Shown here one piece after another: positions 9,701 to 16,562 of a stretch of 64,000 nucleotides of DNA. Each line of letters starts with the position of its first letter. The stretch's first letter is position 1. The DNA lies in the NCBI RefSeq assembly GCF_004217495.1, contig NZ_SHLC01000001.1, positions 1,302,001-1,366,000 on the forward strand, written 5' to 3'. The notes beneath the pieces were generated by a model. It was given only the letters and a program-made list of their open reading frames with translations. It did no database searches and was not told where the DNA came from. The translations under genes and the position numbers were made by a program. This DNA is from Microterricola gilva. Its GTDB lineage: Bacteria > Actinomycetota > Actinomycetes > Actinomycetales > Microbacteriaceae.

Positions 9701-10552
9701 GGCGTCGACTCCCTGCCCAGGCGGGGTGGCGACCGCCCATGCGAGCAGGCCGGCACCGACAGGCACCGCGGCGAAGCCGGCCACGCTGGCGGCGCGCATG
9801 CCGGTGAAACGGAACCAGCCGAGCAACAGCGGTGCGCTGAGCAGCACCGCGATTCCCCAGTACCTGGCCGAATCCACGCTGGCGGCGCCGAACAGGTCGT
9901 TGGCCTGGATCGCCCAGATGTCGAGGTAGACGAGCAGCACGGCGAGCACGGCGATGCCCTCGGCCGTGGAGTGCAGCCGGAATCGCTGCAGCAGCGAGAC
10001 CGCGCCGAACACCAGCACCGTGATGGCGGCGACGATGATGGCGCGGGCGGCGAGGCCGGCGACGAACCAGGCGATGATCAGGAAGAAGACCAACGCGACG
10101 GCCACGAGCGAGACGCCGACGACGAGCAACAGCATCTGCACGCTGGAGCGCCGGGGAGCCGCAGCCGGGGGAGCCGCAGCCGGTGGAGTCGCCGCCGGGG
10201 GTACTGCAGCCGGCGATACCTCAGCCGGCGCAGCGACCGGCGGAACGACTGTGGCCGCTGGCACCGCGATGGGGACGGGTGCGGGTGCGGGCGCGGCAAC
10301 CGGCACGGCCGCACGCATCTGCGCGATCAGCAGGCCGCGCCGGTTCAGCTGCTCGGCGGCATCCGTCGACGCCTGCAGCAGCTCGGCCGCGAGCGGACTG
10401 CTCAGGTCGAGACCGCACACCGTGCAGCGCAGACCGCGCAGCGTCTGGAAGCAGGCGGGGCAGAGCGCACGGTTGACGAGCTCGTCGGTGCTGCGCGGCC
10501 AGACCAGGTGCGAAGACACCCGTTGCTCGTTCTGTCCTGGCGTCACACTCAA
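6737..10552 (-). CDS. very large polytopic membrane protein with N-terminal zinc ribbon (SCO7613-like)
   Basis: 1271 residues. The N-terminus carries a two-CxxC zinc ribbon (CPAC ... CTVC), then a Pro/Ala/Val linker at about residues 85-130, then more than thirty closely packed hydrophobic segments rich in Ala, Val and Leu to the C-terminus. This layout matches the actinobacterial proteins annotated after Streptomyces SCO7613. Their function is unknown; a cell-envelope role is only a guess. The very biased Ala/Leu/Val composition produces long false frames on the opposite strand. Confidence 0.85.
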   Translation of the reverse strand: MSVTPGQNEQRVSSHLVWPRSTDELVNRALCPACFQTLRGLRCTVCGLDLSSPLAAELLQASTDAAEQLNRRGLLIAQMRAAVPVAAPAPAPVPIAVPAATVVPPVAAPAEVSPAAVPPAATPPAAAPPAAAPRRSSVQMLLLVVGVSLVAVALVFFLIIAWFVAGLAARAIIVAAITVLVFGAVSLLQRFRLHSTAEGIAVLAVLLVYLDIWAIQANDLFGAASVDSARYWGIAVLLSAPLLLGWFRFTGMRAASVAGFAAVPVGAGLLAWAVATPPGQGVDAFQRPWLSAVVIVGAALVQLLAPRLGRSLARPHRLLAERVLVLLIASPAVPAAVILGLFVAPGQHWAPIWGLGVPTAVFAVHVLAGLRMPETLNRTAATVAAAAAGFSLAAMPIVIGLRASTETETLVWPVLVSVAVLLAVDAMRPRLFAAGLGAGIGAGAVVAAALVVVLCVLFVTFVARAPLANGFGPWRPADPATLQPDVVAVQAALVVVGAALLTAGAWSLLGVLRRRVIVLQTLVVLSALGCAVLIAPPAVAALAYLAIAACALAVLALPALNARIAPRAGSRALGFATLIVAASAGYLLAFDSLWLWLLGSGVIIGLLLGAREIAFASVLRPVLLAATVVFALVTTAMLPIATVTATGAAWSAVVDTRALVILVSGLLLLLFSVPLGRFAPPSDRAWALGSAAVVGVLASLTGALSGDGPLSAPLLAGIGVAAAGTAAVLLIALPANRALAVTRVFALFGVTPAFWLSGQYGFAALATAGVPAPRMLVELWPAVVGLLVLAISLAWELRSATARPNRALDRLLLDASAGLVLVIGVVGALAAVDGPAAWLVYLVAGIAVLLASVDRAGLFNAASPRHQLGWLALALGTAALWSGLSDAGVTAPEPYSVTLAAALLLIAVLLVRGARRDGAEAASASTAVSALVAAGILIALVPSAVYGANGSVLRPILTVAIAGVMLIGSCLWRAPLRATPLRNAVIGASAVALLVAVGARALGLLGVSSGTVSGIFELWVLSGAGILIAAAAALGGESRRLSTALVATALVGGTLLEIAALAATADAADGGLRAIPVIAALSAAHVLLSWLRPTSLAPWVPTLALGLAGATALYYLATFVLGVSDAPPFELATVPVALAWTASGAIRLSCTPGARSWPALGGGLALLLVPSLLADYTDSPLWRVVGLGVVGLAVLLAGLALRLQAPFVLGGGVVLLHGLAQLWPWLSSLYNPTLWWLWLGVGGILLIALAARYEKRIQNLKHAAARITALR

Positions 10553-10656
10553 GCCCCCACCCGGCCCGCGCTCGCGGGCGCAACGGCTCCCAGCGTAGCG
10601 GCAGGGCAGCGCGGCGAAGCGTAGCGGTAGCTCCGGCGCGGTGGTTGAATTGCGCC

Positions 10657-12045
10657 ATGACGCGCAGCCTGCAGGCTGACTACCTCGTCGTCGGTGCCGG
10701 CGCCATGGGAATGGCGTTCACGGACGCGCTGATCGATCATGCCGACGTTCGGGTGGCGATCGTCGACCGCCGTCACAGCGCAGGTGGGCACTGGCTTGAC
10801 GCGTATCCGTTCGTCCGGCTGCACCAGGCCTCGGCGTTCTACGGGGTCGCGTCGACGGTGCTTGGCGGCAACGTCCAGACGCACGGACCGGAGGTCGGCC
10901 TGTACGAGCGGGGAACGGTCTCCGAGATCTGCGCCTACTTCGGTCGCGTGCTGAGCCGGATGGTGGAATCCGGCAGGGTCGAGTTCCTCGCCAACTGTGA
11001 GTACCTGCCGAACCGTGAGATCGTCTCGCACGTCTCCGGGCACCGGTTCGAGGTGTCTCCCCGCTGTCGGATCGTGGACGCCCGATACCTCGCACCCGAC
11101 ATCCCCGCGAACACGCCGCCGCCGTTCGAGGTGGATCCCGATGTCAGGGTGATCCCGGTCAACGATCTCGCGCGTCTCGGCGATGCGCCATCGCAGTATG
11201 TGATCGTGGGCTCTGGCAAGACCGCAACCGACGCCTGCATCTGGCTGCTCGGGCACGGCGTGGATGCCGGGAGGATCCGGTGGGTGAGACCACGCGAGCC
11301 GTGGATGCTCAACCGGGCGGTGGTGCAACCCAATCCAACCGTGTTCCTCGGCATGGCCGCCGACACGATGGAGGCGGCTGCCGACGCCACCTCTCTGTCG
11401 GATCTGTTCCTCCGGCTGGAGGATGCCGGCATCATGCTGCGCATCGACCGCTCGGTCATTCCGACCATGGCGAAGGCACCGACGCTGGCGGAGTGGGAAC
11501 TCGCGCTGCTGCGCGGGATCGAGGACGTCGTCCGCCTGGGCCATGTCCGCCGGGTGCAGAGCGGGCGGCTCGCTCTCGAACGCGGCGAGGTGGCGATTGC
11601 GCGGGATGCGCTCGTCGTGCACTGCGCGGCATCCGGCCTGCAGAATCCACCGCTCATACCGATCTGGGGCCCAACCGCGATCACACTCCAGCCGATCCGG
11701 GCCGGGTATCCGTGTTTCGGTGCGGCGCTCGCCGGGTACGTGGAGGCGACCAGACGCTCCGACACGGATCACCACGACGCCGAGAAGAACCGGCTGTGCC
11801 CGCCGACCCCGTACGGCAACTCGTTGGCGCAGTGGGCGATGATGACGCTGCTCGGCACCCGCGCCACGATGTCATTCGGATCGGAACCAGACATCAGGGC
11901 GTGGGCCAACGGTGTCGCCCTCAACCCGGCGCGAGTCCCAGCAGAGCCTGAGCGGTCCGCGGAGTTGCTGGGCGCCCTCGGCCGGCTGCAGGCCGCACTC
12001 CCCGGCGGGCTCGGCCGGCTCGAGGAGCTGAGTCGGTCTCGCTGA
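10657..12045 (+). CDS. FAD-dependent NAD(P)-binding oxidoreductase
   Basis: 462 residues from ATG 10657. The N-terminal Rossmann motif is VVGAGAMGMAF (GxGxxG) followed by an acidic end of strand 2 (IVDRRH), then GGHWLDAYPFVRLHQ, the pattern of flavin-containing monooxygenase-like enzymes. A second nucleotide motif IVGSGKTATDA near residue 190 should bind NAD(P). Substrate cannot be deduced. The frame is open back to a TTG at 10645, but the ATG puts the flavin motif at the usual distance. It is divergent from the 1271-residue membrane gene and convergent with the hydrolase. Confidence 0.82.
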   Translation: MTRSLQADYLVVGAGAMGMAFTDALIDHADVRVAIVDRRHSAGGHWLDAYPFVRLHQASAFYGVASTVLGGNVQTHGPEVGLYERGTVSEICAYFGRVLSRMVESGRVEFLANCEYLPNREIVSHVSGHRFEVSPRCRIVDARYLAPDIPANTPPPFEVDPDVRVIPVNDLARLGDAPSQYVIVGSGKTATDACIWLLGHGVDAGRIRWVRPREPWMLNRAVVQPNPTVFLGMAADTMEAAADATSLSDLFLRLEDAGIMLRIDRSVIPTMAKAPTLAEWELALLRGIEDVVRLGHVRRVQSGRLALERGEVAIARDALVVHCAASGLQNPPLIPIWGPTAITLQPIRAGYPCFGAALAGYVEATRRSDTDHHDAEKNRLCPPTPYGNSLAQWAMMTLLGTRATMSFGSEPDIRAWANGVALNPARVPAEPERSAELLGALGRLQAALPGGLGRLEELSRSR

Positions 12046-12050
12046 GCGCC

Positions 12051-12953
12051 TCAGCTGGCGGAGGCCGGCGGGTGGAACTTTCCGCGGTGGATCTCGTAGA
12101 CGCGGGCATGACCGGGCGAATCGGGGTCGTCGACGATCGGCTTGTCCGCCATGAACAGACGGATGACGTGGGCCAGCTCGCCCGGGTGGCTGAAGTTGAT
12201 CGCGTGCGCTGCACCGTCGATCACGACGAGGAGCAGGTGATTGTCGGTCTGGCCGGCGACCTCACTGACCCGCTGGGAGTCCGGCATCAGCGGGTCCCTG
12301 CTGCCGATCACCGCGAGTGTCGGGATGCTCAGCTCGAGCAGGCGGTCGAGGGTCGGGTATTTGGTGAGTGCCTGGAACATCCTGACCGTGCTCGGAACGC
12401 CGAAACGCAGATAGTCCGGCGTCGCCACCCGCATCATCCGCGCCGGCTCACGCGGGCCGTCCTTGGTGAGTTGGCCCATGGCGCGCCGCAGCGGCTGGTT
12501 GTGCAGGCCGCCGGCGGGGGAGACGAGGATCGCGCGTTCCAGCCGCTCCGGGTAGTGGTGGGCGAATTCCAGGATGACCGGGCATCCCATCGAGTTGCCG
12601 ACCAAGGTCGTCTTCTCGACGCCGCGCTCGTCGAGGAATCGTGCCGCGGCATGGGCGAGGTCGGGCACGTCGAGCGCGCTGGGATCCTTGCCGCTCCGCC
12701 CGAAACCGGGAAGGTCGGGCACGAGCGTGTAGAACTCATCCATGAGCAGTTCGGCCGTCGGCAGCAGGTACCGGCCGGAGAGGCCGAAGCCGTGCAGGTG
12801 CATCATGACCGGCGCGTTCGATGGCGCGGGGGACTCGCGGTAGAACACGTCGATTCCGTCGATCGTGGTCCAGTGCTCGGCCAGACGCGAGGCAGGATGC
12901 CGCGGCAGCCGCCGCGGCTTACCGTCGGTGGTTCGTGAACTCGACGACGCCAT
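12051..12953 (-). CDS. alpha/beta-fold hydrolase
   Basis: 300 residues. The oxyanion loop HLHGFGLSG, nucleophile elbow GNSMG (catalytic Ser), an acid in IGSRDPLMP and the histidine in GAAHAINFSHP give a complete Ser-Asp-His triad in the correct order. It resembles the meta-cleavage product hydrolase/epoxide hydrolase-like group, but no substrate is proposed. The frame stays open far upstream; ATG 12953 is chosen because a GGGAGGG ribosome-binding site precedes it and because the family core starts soon after. Confidence 0.88.
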   Translation of the reverse strand: MASSSSRTTDGKPRRLPRHPASRLAEHWTTIDGIDVFYRESPAPSNAPVMMHLHGFGLSGRYLLPTAELLMDEFYTLVPDLPGFGRSGKDPSALDVPDLAHAAARFLDERGVEKTTLVGNSMGCPVILEFAHHYPERLERAILVSPAGGLHNQPLRRAMGQLTKDGPREPARMMRVATPDYLRFGVPSTVRMFQALTKYPTLDRLLELSIPTLAVIGSRDPLMPDSQRVSEVAGQTDNHLLLVVIDGAAHAINFSHPGELAHVIRLFMADKPIVDDPDSPGHARVYEIHRGKFHPPASAS

Positions 12954-13094
12954 TGTTGCCCTCCCCTCGGAGGCGAAGCCGCGCATGCCGGCACGACAGT
13001 CGACTCCTGAATGCAATTTCGCAGTCGCGGCGCGCCGTGTCAAGCCCTGCGCGAGGAGTGGGCAGGATGTGCGCAACGGCGAGCGGAGGACATC

Positions 13095-13478
13095 GTGACG
13101 GCAGAGGATTCTTCGGCTCCGATCGCGCCCACAGTTCGTGGGAAGCGCCTCGTCGCTCTCGCCATCGTGCTGATTCTGGCCCAGGGAGTCCTGACGATCG
13201 CACTGTCGTTCTACATCCTCGACAGGGCGTACACATTCGTGGACGGCTGCGCCGTCTGCAGCATCGACGAGTTGTACATGCTCGGCGATGGGCCGAAGCT
13301 GGCACTCGCCAGCGTATGGCTGACGCCGCTGTTCGGCACACTGGCGGGAATCTTCCTGCTCAGCAGTCCCCTGTACAGGTGGGCCTGGCTTCCCCCGCTG
13401 ATGACGATGCTCGTCAGCATCGCCCTGTGCCTGTACTTCATCTCGACGTTCGAGTACACCCCGCGGACCGGCGGCTGA
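13095..13478 (+). CDS. small membrane protein
   Basis: 127 residues from GTG 13095, with a strong GGAGGA site seven bases upstream. Three membrane helices are visible (about 17-40, 70-92 and 97-115), with a short CAVC pair in the first loop that could form a disulfide or bind metal. No family recognised. It is the last host gene before the prophage boundary. Confidence 0.65.
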   Translation: MTAEDSSAPIAPTVRGKRLVALAIVLILAQGVLTIALSFYILDRAYTFVDGCAVCSIDELYMLGDGPKLALASVWLTPLFGTLAGIFLLSSPLYRWAWLPPLMTMLVSIALCLYFISTFEYTPRTGG

Positions 13479-13503
13479 GCCACGGCGACGAGTGTTCCGG
13501 CAA

Positions 13504-13536
13504 TAAAAAAGGGCCCCAGCCAATCGGCTGGGGCCC
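13504..13536 (-). terminator. native tRNA-Gly terminator (host side of attL)
   Basis: A perfect 11-bp stem (GGGCCCCAGCC with GGCTGGGGCCC) followed on the minus strand by TTTTTTATT. It is oriented to end minus-strand transcription leaving the tRNA-Gly gene that the prophage has now split, so it is stranded next to attL. Confidence 0.8.
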
Positions 13537-13548
13537 TTCATCTACATG

Positions 13549-13596
13549 GAGGGGCTGACGAGAATCGAACTCGCATCATCTGTTTGGAAGACAGAG
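13549..13596. repeat. attL core (48-bp direct repeat)
   Basis: Identical to 53411-53458. It corresponds to tRNA-Gly from the 5' strand of the anticodon stem to the 3' end plus one base. After 13596 the sequence departs from the tRNA (CAAACTAG instead of GCTTTACC), so this copy is a non-functional tRNA fragment. Confidence 0.95.
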
Positions 13597-13637
13597 CAAA
13601 CTAGTTTCCCGACGAGTCCCGCACGGCTGGCGCCCGC

Positions 13638-14879
13638 CTATCCACTGGCATCTGCCGATTCGAGAGTTCCCGTAGAGCCCCGGCCATTGCTCGCATACGG
13701 TGCAGGATAGGGTGCAGAATCACCCTCTGGCTCGGCAAGCTTCCCCATCATCTGGCCGAGCTCCTTCTTGCGCTCCTCGAGCGGGTGCACGTACGTGTCA
13801 TACGTGAATGACGGGTTAGCGTGTCCCAACGTCGCAGCGACCACGACAACGTCGTTGCCCATGTCGAGCATGAGCGTGGCCGCGGTGTGGCGCAGCTGGT
13901 ATCGGCGCGCATGGGGGAGGCCGGTTGATGCGAGCAGCGCCTTCCAGTACTGGGAGTCCAGGCGCGGTTCAATCGGGCGCCCATTGGGGCGGGTGAACAC
14001 CAAGCCGACCGGCTTTCCGGCGTACTCCCACTCTTTGTAGACGCCAGCGTTCTCGGCCTGATCGATCATCTGTTGCGCGCGCGTCGCCTTGAGCTGTTCT
14101 ACGACGACAGGGGCAAGCGTGATGATCCGATCGCCGGCATTCGTTTTGGGGATCGGCATATAGATCAAACCCTTGCCCGTGACGCGCTGTAGCTGCCCGT
14201 GGACGCGGATTGAGCCGCCCACCAAGTCCACGTCTGCCCACGACAATCCAAGGGCCTCAGCGGGGCGCAGGCCGTACATGAGCGCAAGGCTCCACCGCGC
14301 TTCGAGCCTGTCGCCCCTCGCTGCCCGCAGCACAGCACGCGCGTCAGCCTCACTGAATGATGTTGTCTCCGCTTTCGGTCGCTCTGGGATGACCGCATGC
14401 AGCGCCACGTTCTTTCCGATACGCCCTCGAGCAACGGCAACATTCAAAGCTGCACGAATGTTCGCGTGCACGTTTCCGATCGAGCTGGCGCCCAACGGCT
14501 TCCCGCTCTTGCTTACCTTGCCGGAAGCCATGTCGGCGTAGAGCTTCTCGAGCATCTCAACCTTCAGCTTCGACAGCTTGACCGTTCCCAAGTTCGGCGC
14601 GATATACGCCTTGAGTGACCACTCATAGTCTGCGAGCACGCCAGGCTTCAGATCAGCAATCGTGAGCCAATGCCGTATCCACTCCTCGAGCGTCCAGTCG
14701 CGGCCCATGACAAGCGTGCCGTCATCCTTGCGATTGGCCAGCTCGCGGACGGCCGTCGAGGCCAACACTTTCGTCTTGAATACGGGGGTGTACTTCCGCT
14801 TCCCGTCTTCGGTGATGTACCCGCGGTACCCGTTGGCGACCTTTGAAACCGAGCCGGCGCCTTTCGCGTTCCTGCCCAT
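13638..14879 (-). CDS. int: tyrosine-recombinase integrase
   Basis: 413 residues. An N-terminal AP2-like arm-binding region (NGYRGYITEDGKRKY) is followed by a SAM-like core-binding domain (about 60-150) and the catalytic domain with the first Arg in MYGLRPAEALGL, the HxxR box in YQLRHTAATLML, the second His in LGHANPSF and the nucleophile Tyr in YDTYVHP. It catalyses site-specific insertion and excision at tRNA-Gly. ATG 14879 is preferred over GTG 14885 since GAGGAG lies five bases upstream. The 3' end is 41 bp from attL. Its C-terminal APYPAPYA stretch is encoded by the repeated arm-site DNA (13696-13720). Confidence 0.95.
   Translation of the reverse strand: MGRNAKGAGSVSKVANGYRGYITEDGKRKYTPVFKTKVLASTAVRELANRKDDGTLVMGRDWTLEEWIRHWLTIADLKPGVLADYEWSLKAYIAPNLGTVKLSKLKVEMLEKLYADMASGKVSKSGKPLGASSIGNVHANIRAALNVAVARGRIGKNVALHAVIPERPKAETTSFSEADARAVLRAARGDRLEARWSLALMYGLRPAEALGLSWADVDLVGGSIRVHGQLQRVTGKGLIYMPIPKTNAGDRIITLAPVVVEQLKATRAQQMIDQAENAGVYKEWEYAGKPVGLVFTRPNGRPIEPRLDSQYWKALLASTGLPHARRYQLRHTAATLMLDMGNDVVVVAATLGHANPSFTYDTYVHPLEERKKELGQMMGKLAEPEGDSAPYPAPYASNGRGSTGTLESADASG
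13696..13720 (+). repeat. candidate integrase arm-type site, left copy
   Basis: A 25-bp element matching 53338-53362 at 23 of 25 positions in the same orientation. It contains two GGTGCAG half-sites 12 bp apart. It lies 100 bp inside attL, within the integrase reading frame. Confidence 0.6.
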
Positions 14880-14898
14880 TTCCACTCCTCAAATCTCG

Positions 14899-14918
14899 TG
14901 TCCTCATTAATGAGGACA
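14899..14918. promoter_or_regulatory. 20-bp perfect palindrome upstream of integrase
   Basis: TGTCCTCATTAATGAGGACA is fully self-complementary and starts 20 bp upstream of the integrase ATG, overlapping where its -10 element should lie. It is a likely operator for a dimeric regulator of integrase; which protein binds is unknown. Confidence 0.5.
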
Positions 14919-15020
14919 AGTCATGTGTTGTTTGTGCACGCGCAATGCAATGTCGTACGGCACAGCTACTATCAGGTGACAACCCCACTAAGCGGGGCTG
15001 ATCAAGTTGGGGAAGAACAC

Positions 15021-15230
15021 TTGGGCATTGGTATCAATGGTGATGGCTGGCGTTGCGTGCAAGAGACAGTCGACCGTGAAGAGATCATCGAGCGCTTGGG
15101 AGCCGAGGCGGTGAACCTTGACCATGTACTTGCTGGGGCGGTGAAGCCGTCAACCATGTTCATAGCGGCCTCGCTCCTGGCGTTTCCGCTCTCATTCTCT
15201 GACCTCTTCACGATCAGGATCCCCGTCTAG
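15021..15230 (+). CDS. tentative small hydrophobic-tailed protein
   Basis: A 69-residue frame starting at TTG 15021 with GGGGAAG upstream, ending base-to-base with the convergent repressor stop. It has an acidic helical first half (DREEIIERLGAEA) and a hydrophobic C-terminal half (FIAASLLAFPLSF). GC at third codon positions is high, as in real genes here, but there is no recognised family and the start is poor. It could be an immunity or superinfection-exclusion peptide, or not be a gene. Confidence 0.3.
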   Translation: MGIGINGDGWRCVQETVDREEIIERLGAEAVNLDHVLAGAVKPSTMFIAASLLAFPLSFSDLFTIRIPV

Positions 15231-15529
15231 CGCGGCTGGCGCCGGATGACTTCCTCGAGCAGTGCGATCGTGTCGATATCCTCAATGCCCACACGCACCT
15301 CGTGGAGGTTGGCTTCTTCCTTCGTGATGAAGCCGGCCTCCGCGAGTGCCTCTAGAACATTGCGGTTGTAGGCGCGGGCGAACTTCAGGACGAAGTCCCA
15401 GCGTGGGGGATCTCCGCGCTTCCACCGGCTGACTGCTGACGGGTCGAAGTCCGCCTTCCTTGCGATTTCGACTCCGCCAGCATTGTTTGTGACGCGCTGG
15501 ACATAGTCCCACCATGGCGTTGTGTTCAT
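15227..15529 (-). CDS. candidate immunity repressor (small HTH protein)
   Basis: 100 residues from ATG 15529. A helix-turn-helix is visible in GGVEIARKADFDPSAVSRWKRG, followed by an acidic C-terminal helix. Its position, minus-strand orientation and divergence from a Cro-like gene identify it as the likely lysogeny repressor. It is too short to hold an S24/LexA-type self-cleavage domain, so RecA-driven autoproteolysis is not possible. No ribosome-binding site precedes the ATG; a TAGTGT -10 box ends six bases upstream, so the mRNA is probably leaderless. Confidence 0.72.
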   Translation of the reverse strand: MNTTPWWDYVQRVTNNAGGVEIARKADFDPSAVSRWKRGDPPRWDFVLKFARAYNRNVLEALAEAGFITKEEANLHEVRVGIEDIDTIALLEEVIRRQPR

Positions 15530-15535
15530 GCGCAA

Positions 15536-15565
15536 ACACTACATGCGCATACGCAAGCCGTGCAA
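15536..15565 (-). promoter_or_regulatory. repressor promoter (leaderless)
   Basis: On the minus strand, TTGCAC (-35) is separated by 18 bp from TAGTGT (-10), which ends six bases before the repressor ATG. The spacer contains TGCGCA-type operator sequence, so the promoter is probably autoregulated. Confidence 0.5.
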
Positions 15566-15614
15566 GCCATGCTGGCGCGCCCGCAACATTTGGCGGATTT
15601 GTCATGCCCGAATA

Positions 15615-15651
15615 TTGTTAATGCGCATTAACAAGTTGTGCTTGCGCAAGC
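15615..15651. promoter_or_regulatory. paired palindromic operators in the immunity switch
   Basis: A perfect 20-bp palindrome centred on TGCGCA (15615-15634, TTGTTAATGC and its mirror) is followed by a 12-bp palindrome GCTTGCGCAAGC (15640-15651). The TGCGCA core recurs nearby at 15528-15536 and 15544-15551. They lie between the divergent repressor and Cro-like genes and overlap the rightward -35 box, the expected place for repressor and Cro operators. Confidence 0.6.
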
Positions 15652-15670
15652 TCGTTAGATGTCCTAGTGT
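15642..15670 (+). promoter_or_regulatory. rightward early promoter
   Basis: TTGCGC, 17 bp, TAGTGT. The -35 box is inside the GCTTGCGCAAGC palindrome. It should drive the Cro-like gene and the genes after it, and be blocked in the lysogen. Confidence 0.5.
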
Positions 15671-15712
15671 TGTCACAACGCAACATTGCGTGTGGACAAG
15701 CAAGGTGAGCCA

Positions 15713-15928
15713 GTGCAAACACTAGTGATCAACGAAGAGAACGTTGCTCGAGTCAGAGGCGGACGAACCGTCAAGGACTTCGCAGCAGAGCTAGACATGG
15801 ACGCGTCCACCGTGTCCAGACTTGTCCGAAAGATCGCGGAACCAGGCCCACGGGTCATTGCCGCGTTCCTCGTGACATACCCATACCCGTTCGACCACTT
15901 CTTCAGAGTGACGGACGTGGAATCATGA
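15713..15928 (+). CDS. Cro-like HTH DNA-binding protein
   Basis: 71 residues from GTG 15713, chosen because AAGGTGAG lies just upstream; a TTG at 15686 would extend it by nine residues. The helix-turn-helix is visible in RTVKDFAAELDMDASTVSRLVRKIAEPG. It is the first gene of the rightward operon, divergent from the repressor, and overlaps the next gene by four bases. A role in early regulation is inferred from position. Confidence 0.7.
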   Translation: MQTLVINEENVARVRGGRTVKDFAAELDMDASTVSRLVRKIAEPGPRVIAAFLVTYPYPFDHFFRVTDVES

Positions 15929-16137
15929 CCGCCGAGACAGTGGTTGAGCCAATGCTCCCAATCTCGGTAGTTGCCAAAACGCTCGACGTGGGCCGGCACT
16001 ACGTGCAGAACCGCATCGACGCGGGGGAGTTGGCCGTAGTCGAGCTGGGGACGAACCTCAGATCGAAGAAGAGAATCCCGGCATCCTCACTCGCCGCCTT
16101 CATCAAGGCGCGCACATTCGGGGGAGCGGCCTCATGA
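15925..16137 (+). CDS. excisionase-like HTH protein
   Basis: 70 residues. ISVVAKTLDVGRHYVQNRIDAGELAVVELG reads as a MerR/Xis-type winged HTH in which helix two is followed by a short wing, ending in RIPASSLAAFI, the usual close of helix_turn_helix_17 proteins. It may be the recombination directionality factor that shifts the integrase to excision, or a second regulator. ATGA overlaps link it to both neighbours. Confidence 0.65.
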   Translation: MTAETVVEPMLPISVVAKTLDVGRHYVQNRIDAGELAVVELGTNLRSKKRIPASSLAAFIKARTFGGAAS

Positions 16138-16562
16138 CCGCGTTCAAGGGGCAGGCGCTCTCCGCGGACTCGCTCGAGGCAGTAAAAGCTGAGGCTCGCG
16201 TGCCGATCCTCTTCGATCGAGCGGCCGGCAAAGGCGTGATGTACACGCACCGTGGCGTGGATGTCGTCTACATCCTGGAGTTCGCGAACGGCACTGTGAA
16301 GGTTGGCCAGTCCGTCGACTTCGAGACACGCGTTCGTGCGAACTGCAGCAACCGCCGCGTACGTGGCCACAAGCTGATGCGCTTCTGGCGCGTTGGCTCC
16401 GATGCGCCACTCGCCGACGAGGCAACTCTGATCCGTCTCGCGGGGGAGTTGGGCGGCACAGCCGATGGTCGCACCCGGGAGTGGTTCACGGGCGTTGAAG
16501 GCATGACTCTGATCAACGCCGCAGAGCGCGAGCTTGCGACTCTCGAGAGGGAGGCATCATGA
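16134..16562 (+). CDS. GIY-YIG nuclease-like (T5orf172/MUG113 type) protein
   Basis: 142 residues. The core VVYILEFANGTVKVGQSVDFETRVRAN matches the VYVL...VKVG.....R...H pattern of the T5orf172 branch of GIY-YIG domains, and REWFTG near the C-terminus fits the conserved W-F end. The catalytic tyrosine of the first strand is present, an arginine follows in the helix, and acidic residues lie in DEATLIRL. It sits between the excisionase-like and antirepressor genes with four-base overlaps. In phages this domain often accompanies antirepressor or KilA-N proteins; its target is unknown. Confidence 0.65.
   Translation: MTAFKGQALSADSLEAVKAEARVPILFDRAAGKGVMYTHRGVDVVYILEFANGTVKVGQSVDFETRVRANCSNRRVRGHKLMRFWRVGSDAPLADEATLIRLAGELGGTADGRTREWFTGVEGMTLINAAERELATLEREAS

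Noticed and set aside
7955-10624. 889-residue plus-strand frame
   Set aside because: It is the antisense shadow of the 1271-residue membrane protein. It is rich in Arg, Gly, Gln and His with no domain, an artefact of very GC-rich Ala/Val/Leu codons.
13549-13596. second tRNA-Gly gene at attL
   Set aside because: Only the 3' 48 bp are present; the acceptor 5' strand and D arm are missing, so it cannot make a tRNA.
14898-15020. N-terminal extension of the tentative gene at 15021
   Set aside because: The extension runs through the integrase operator palindrome and promoter region, so it is unlikely to be translated.
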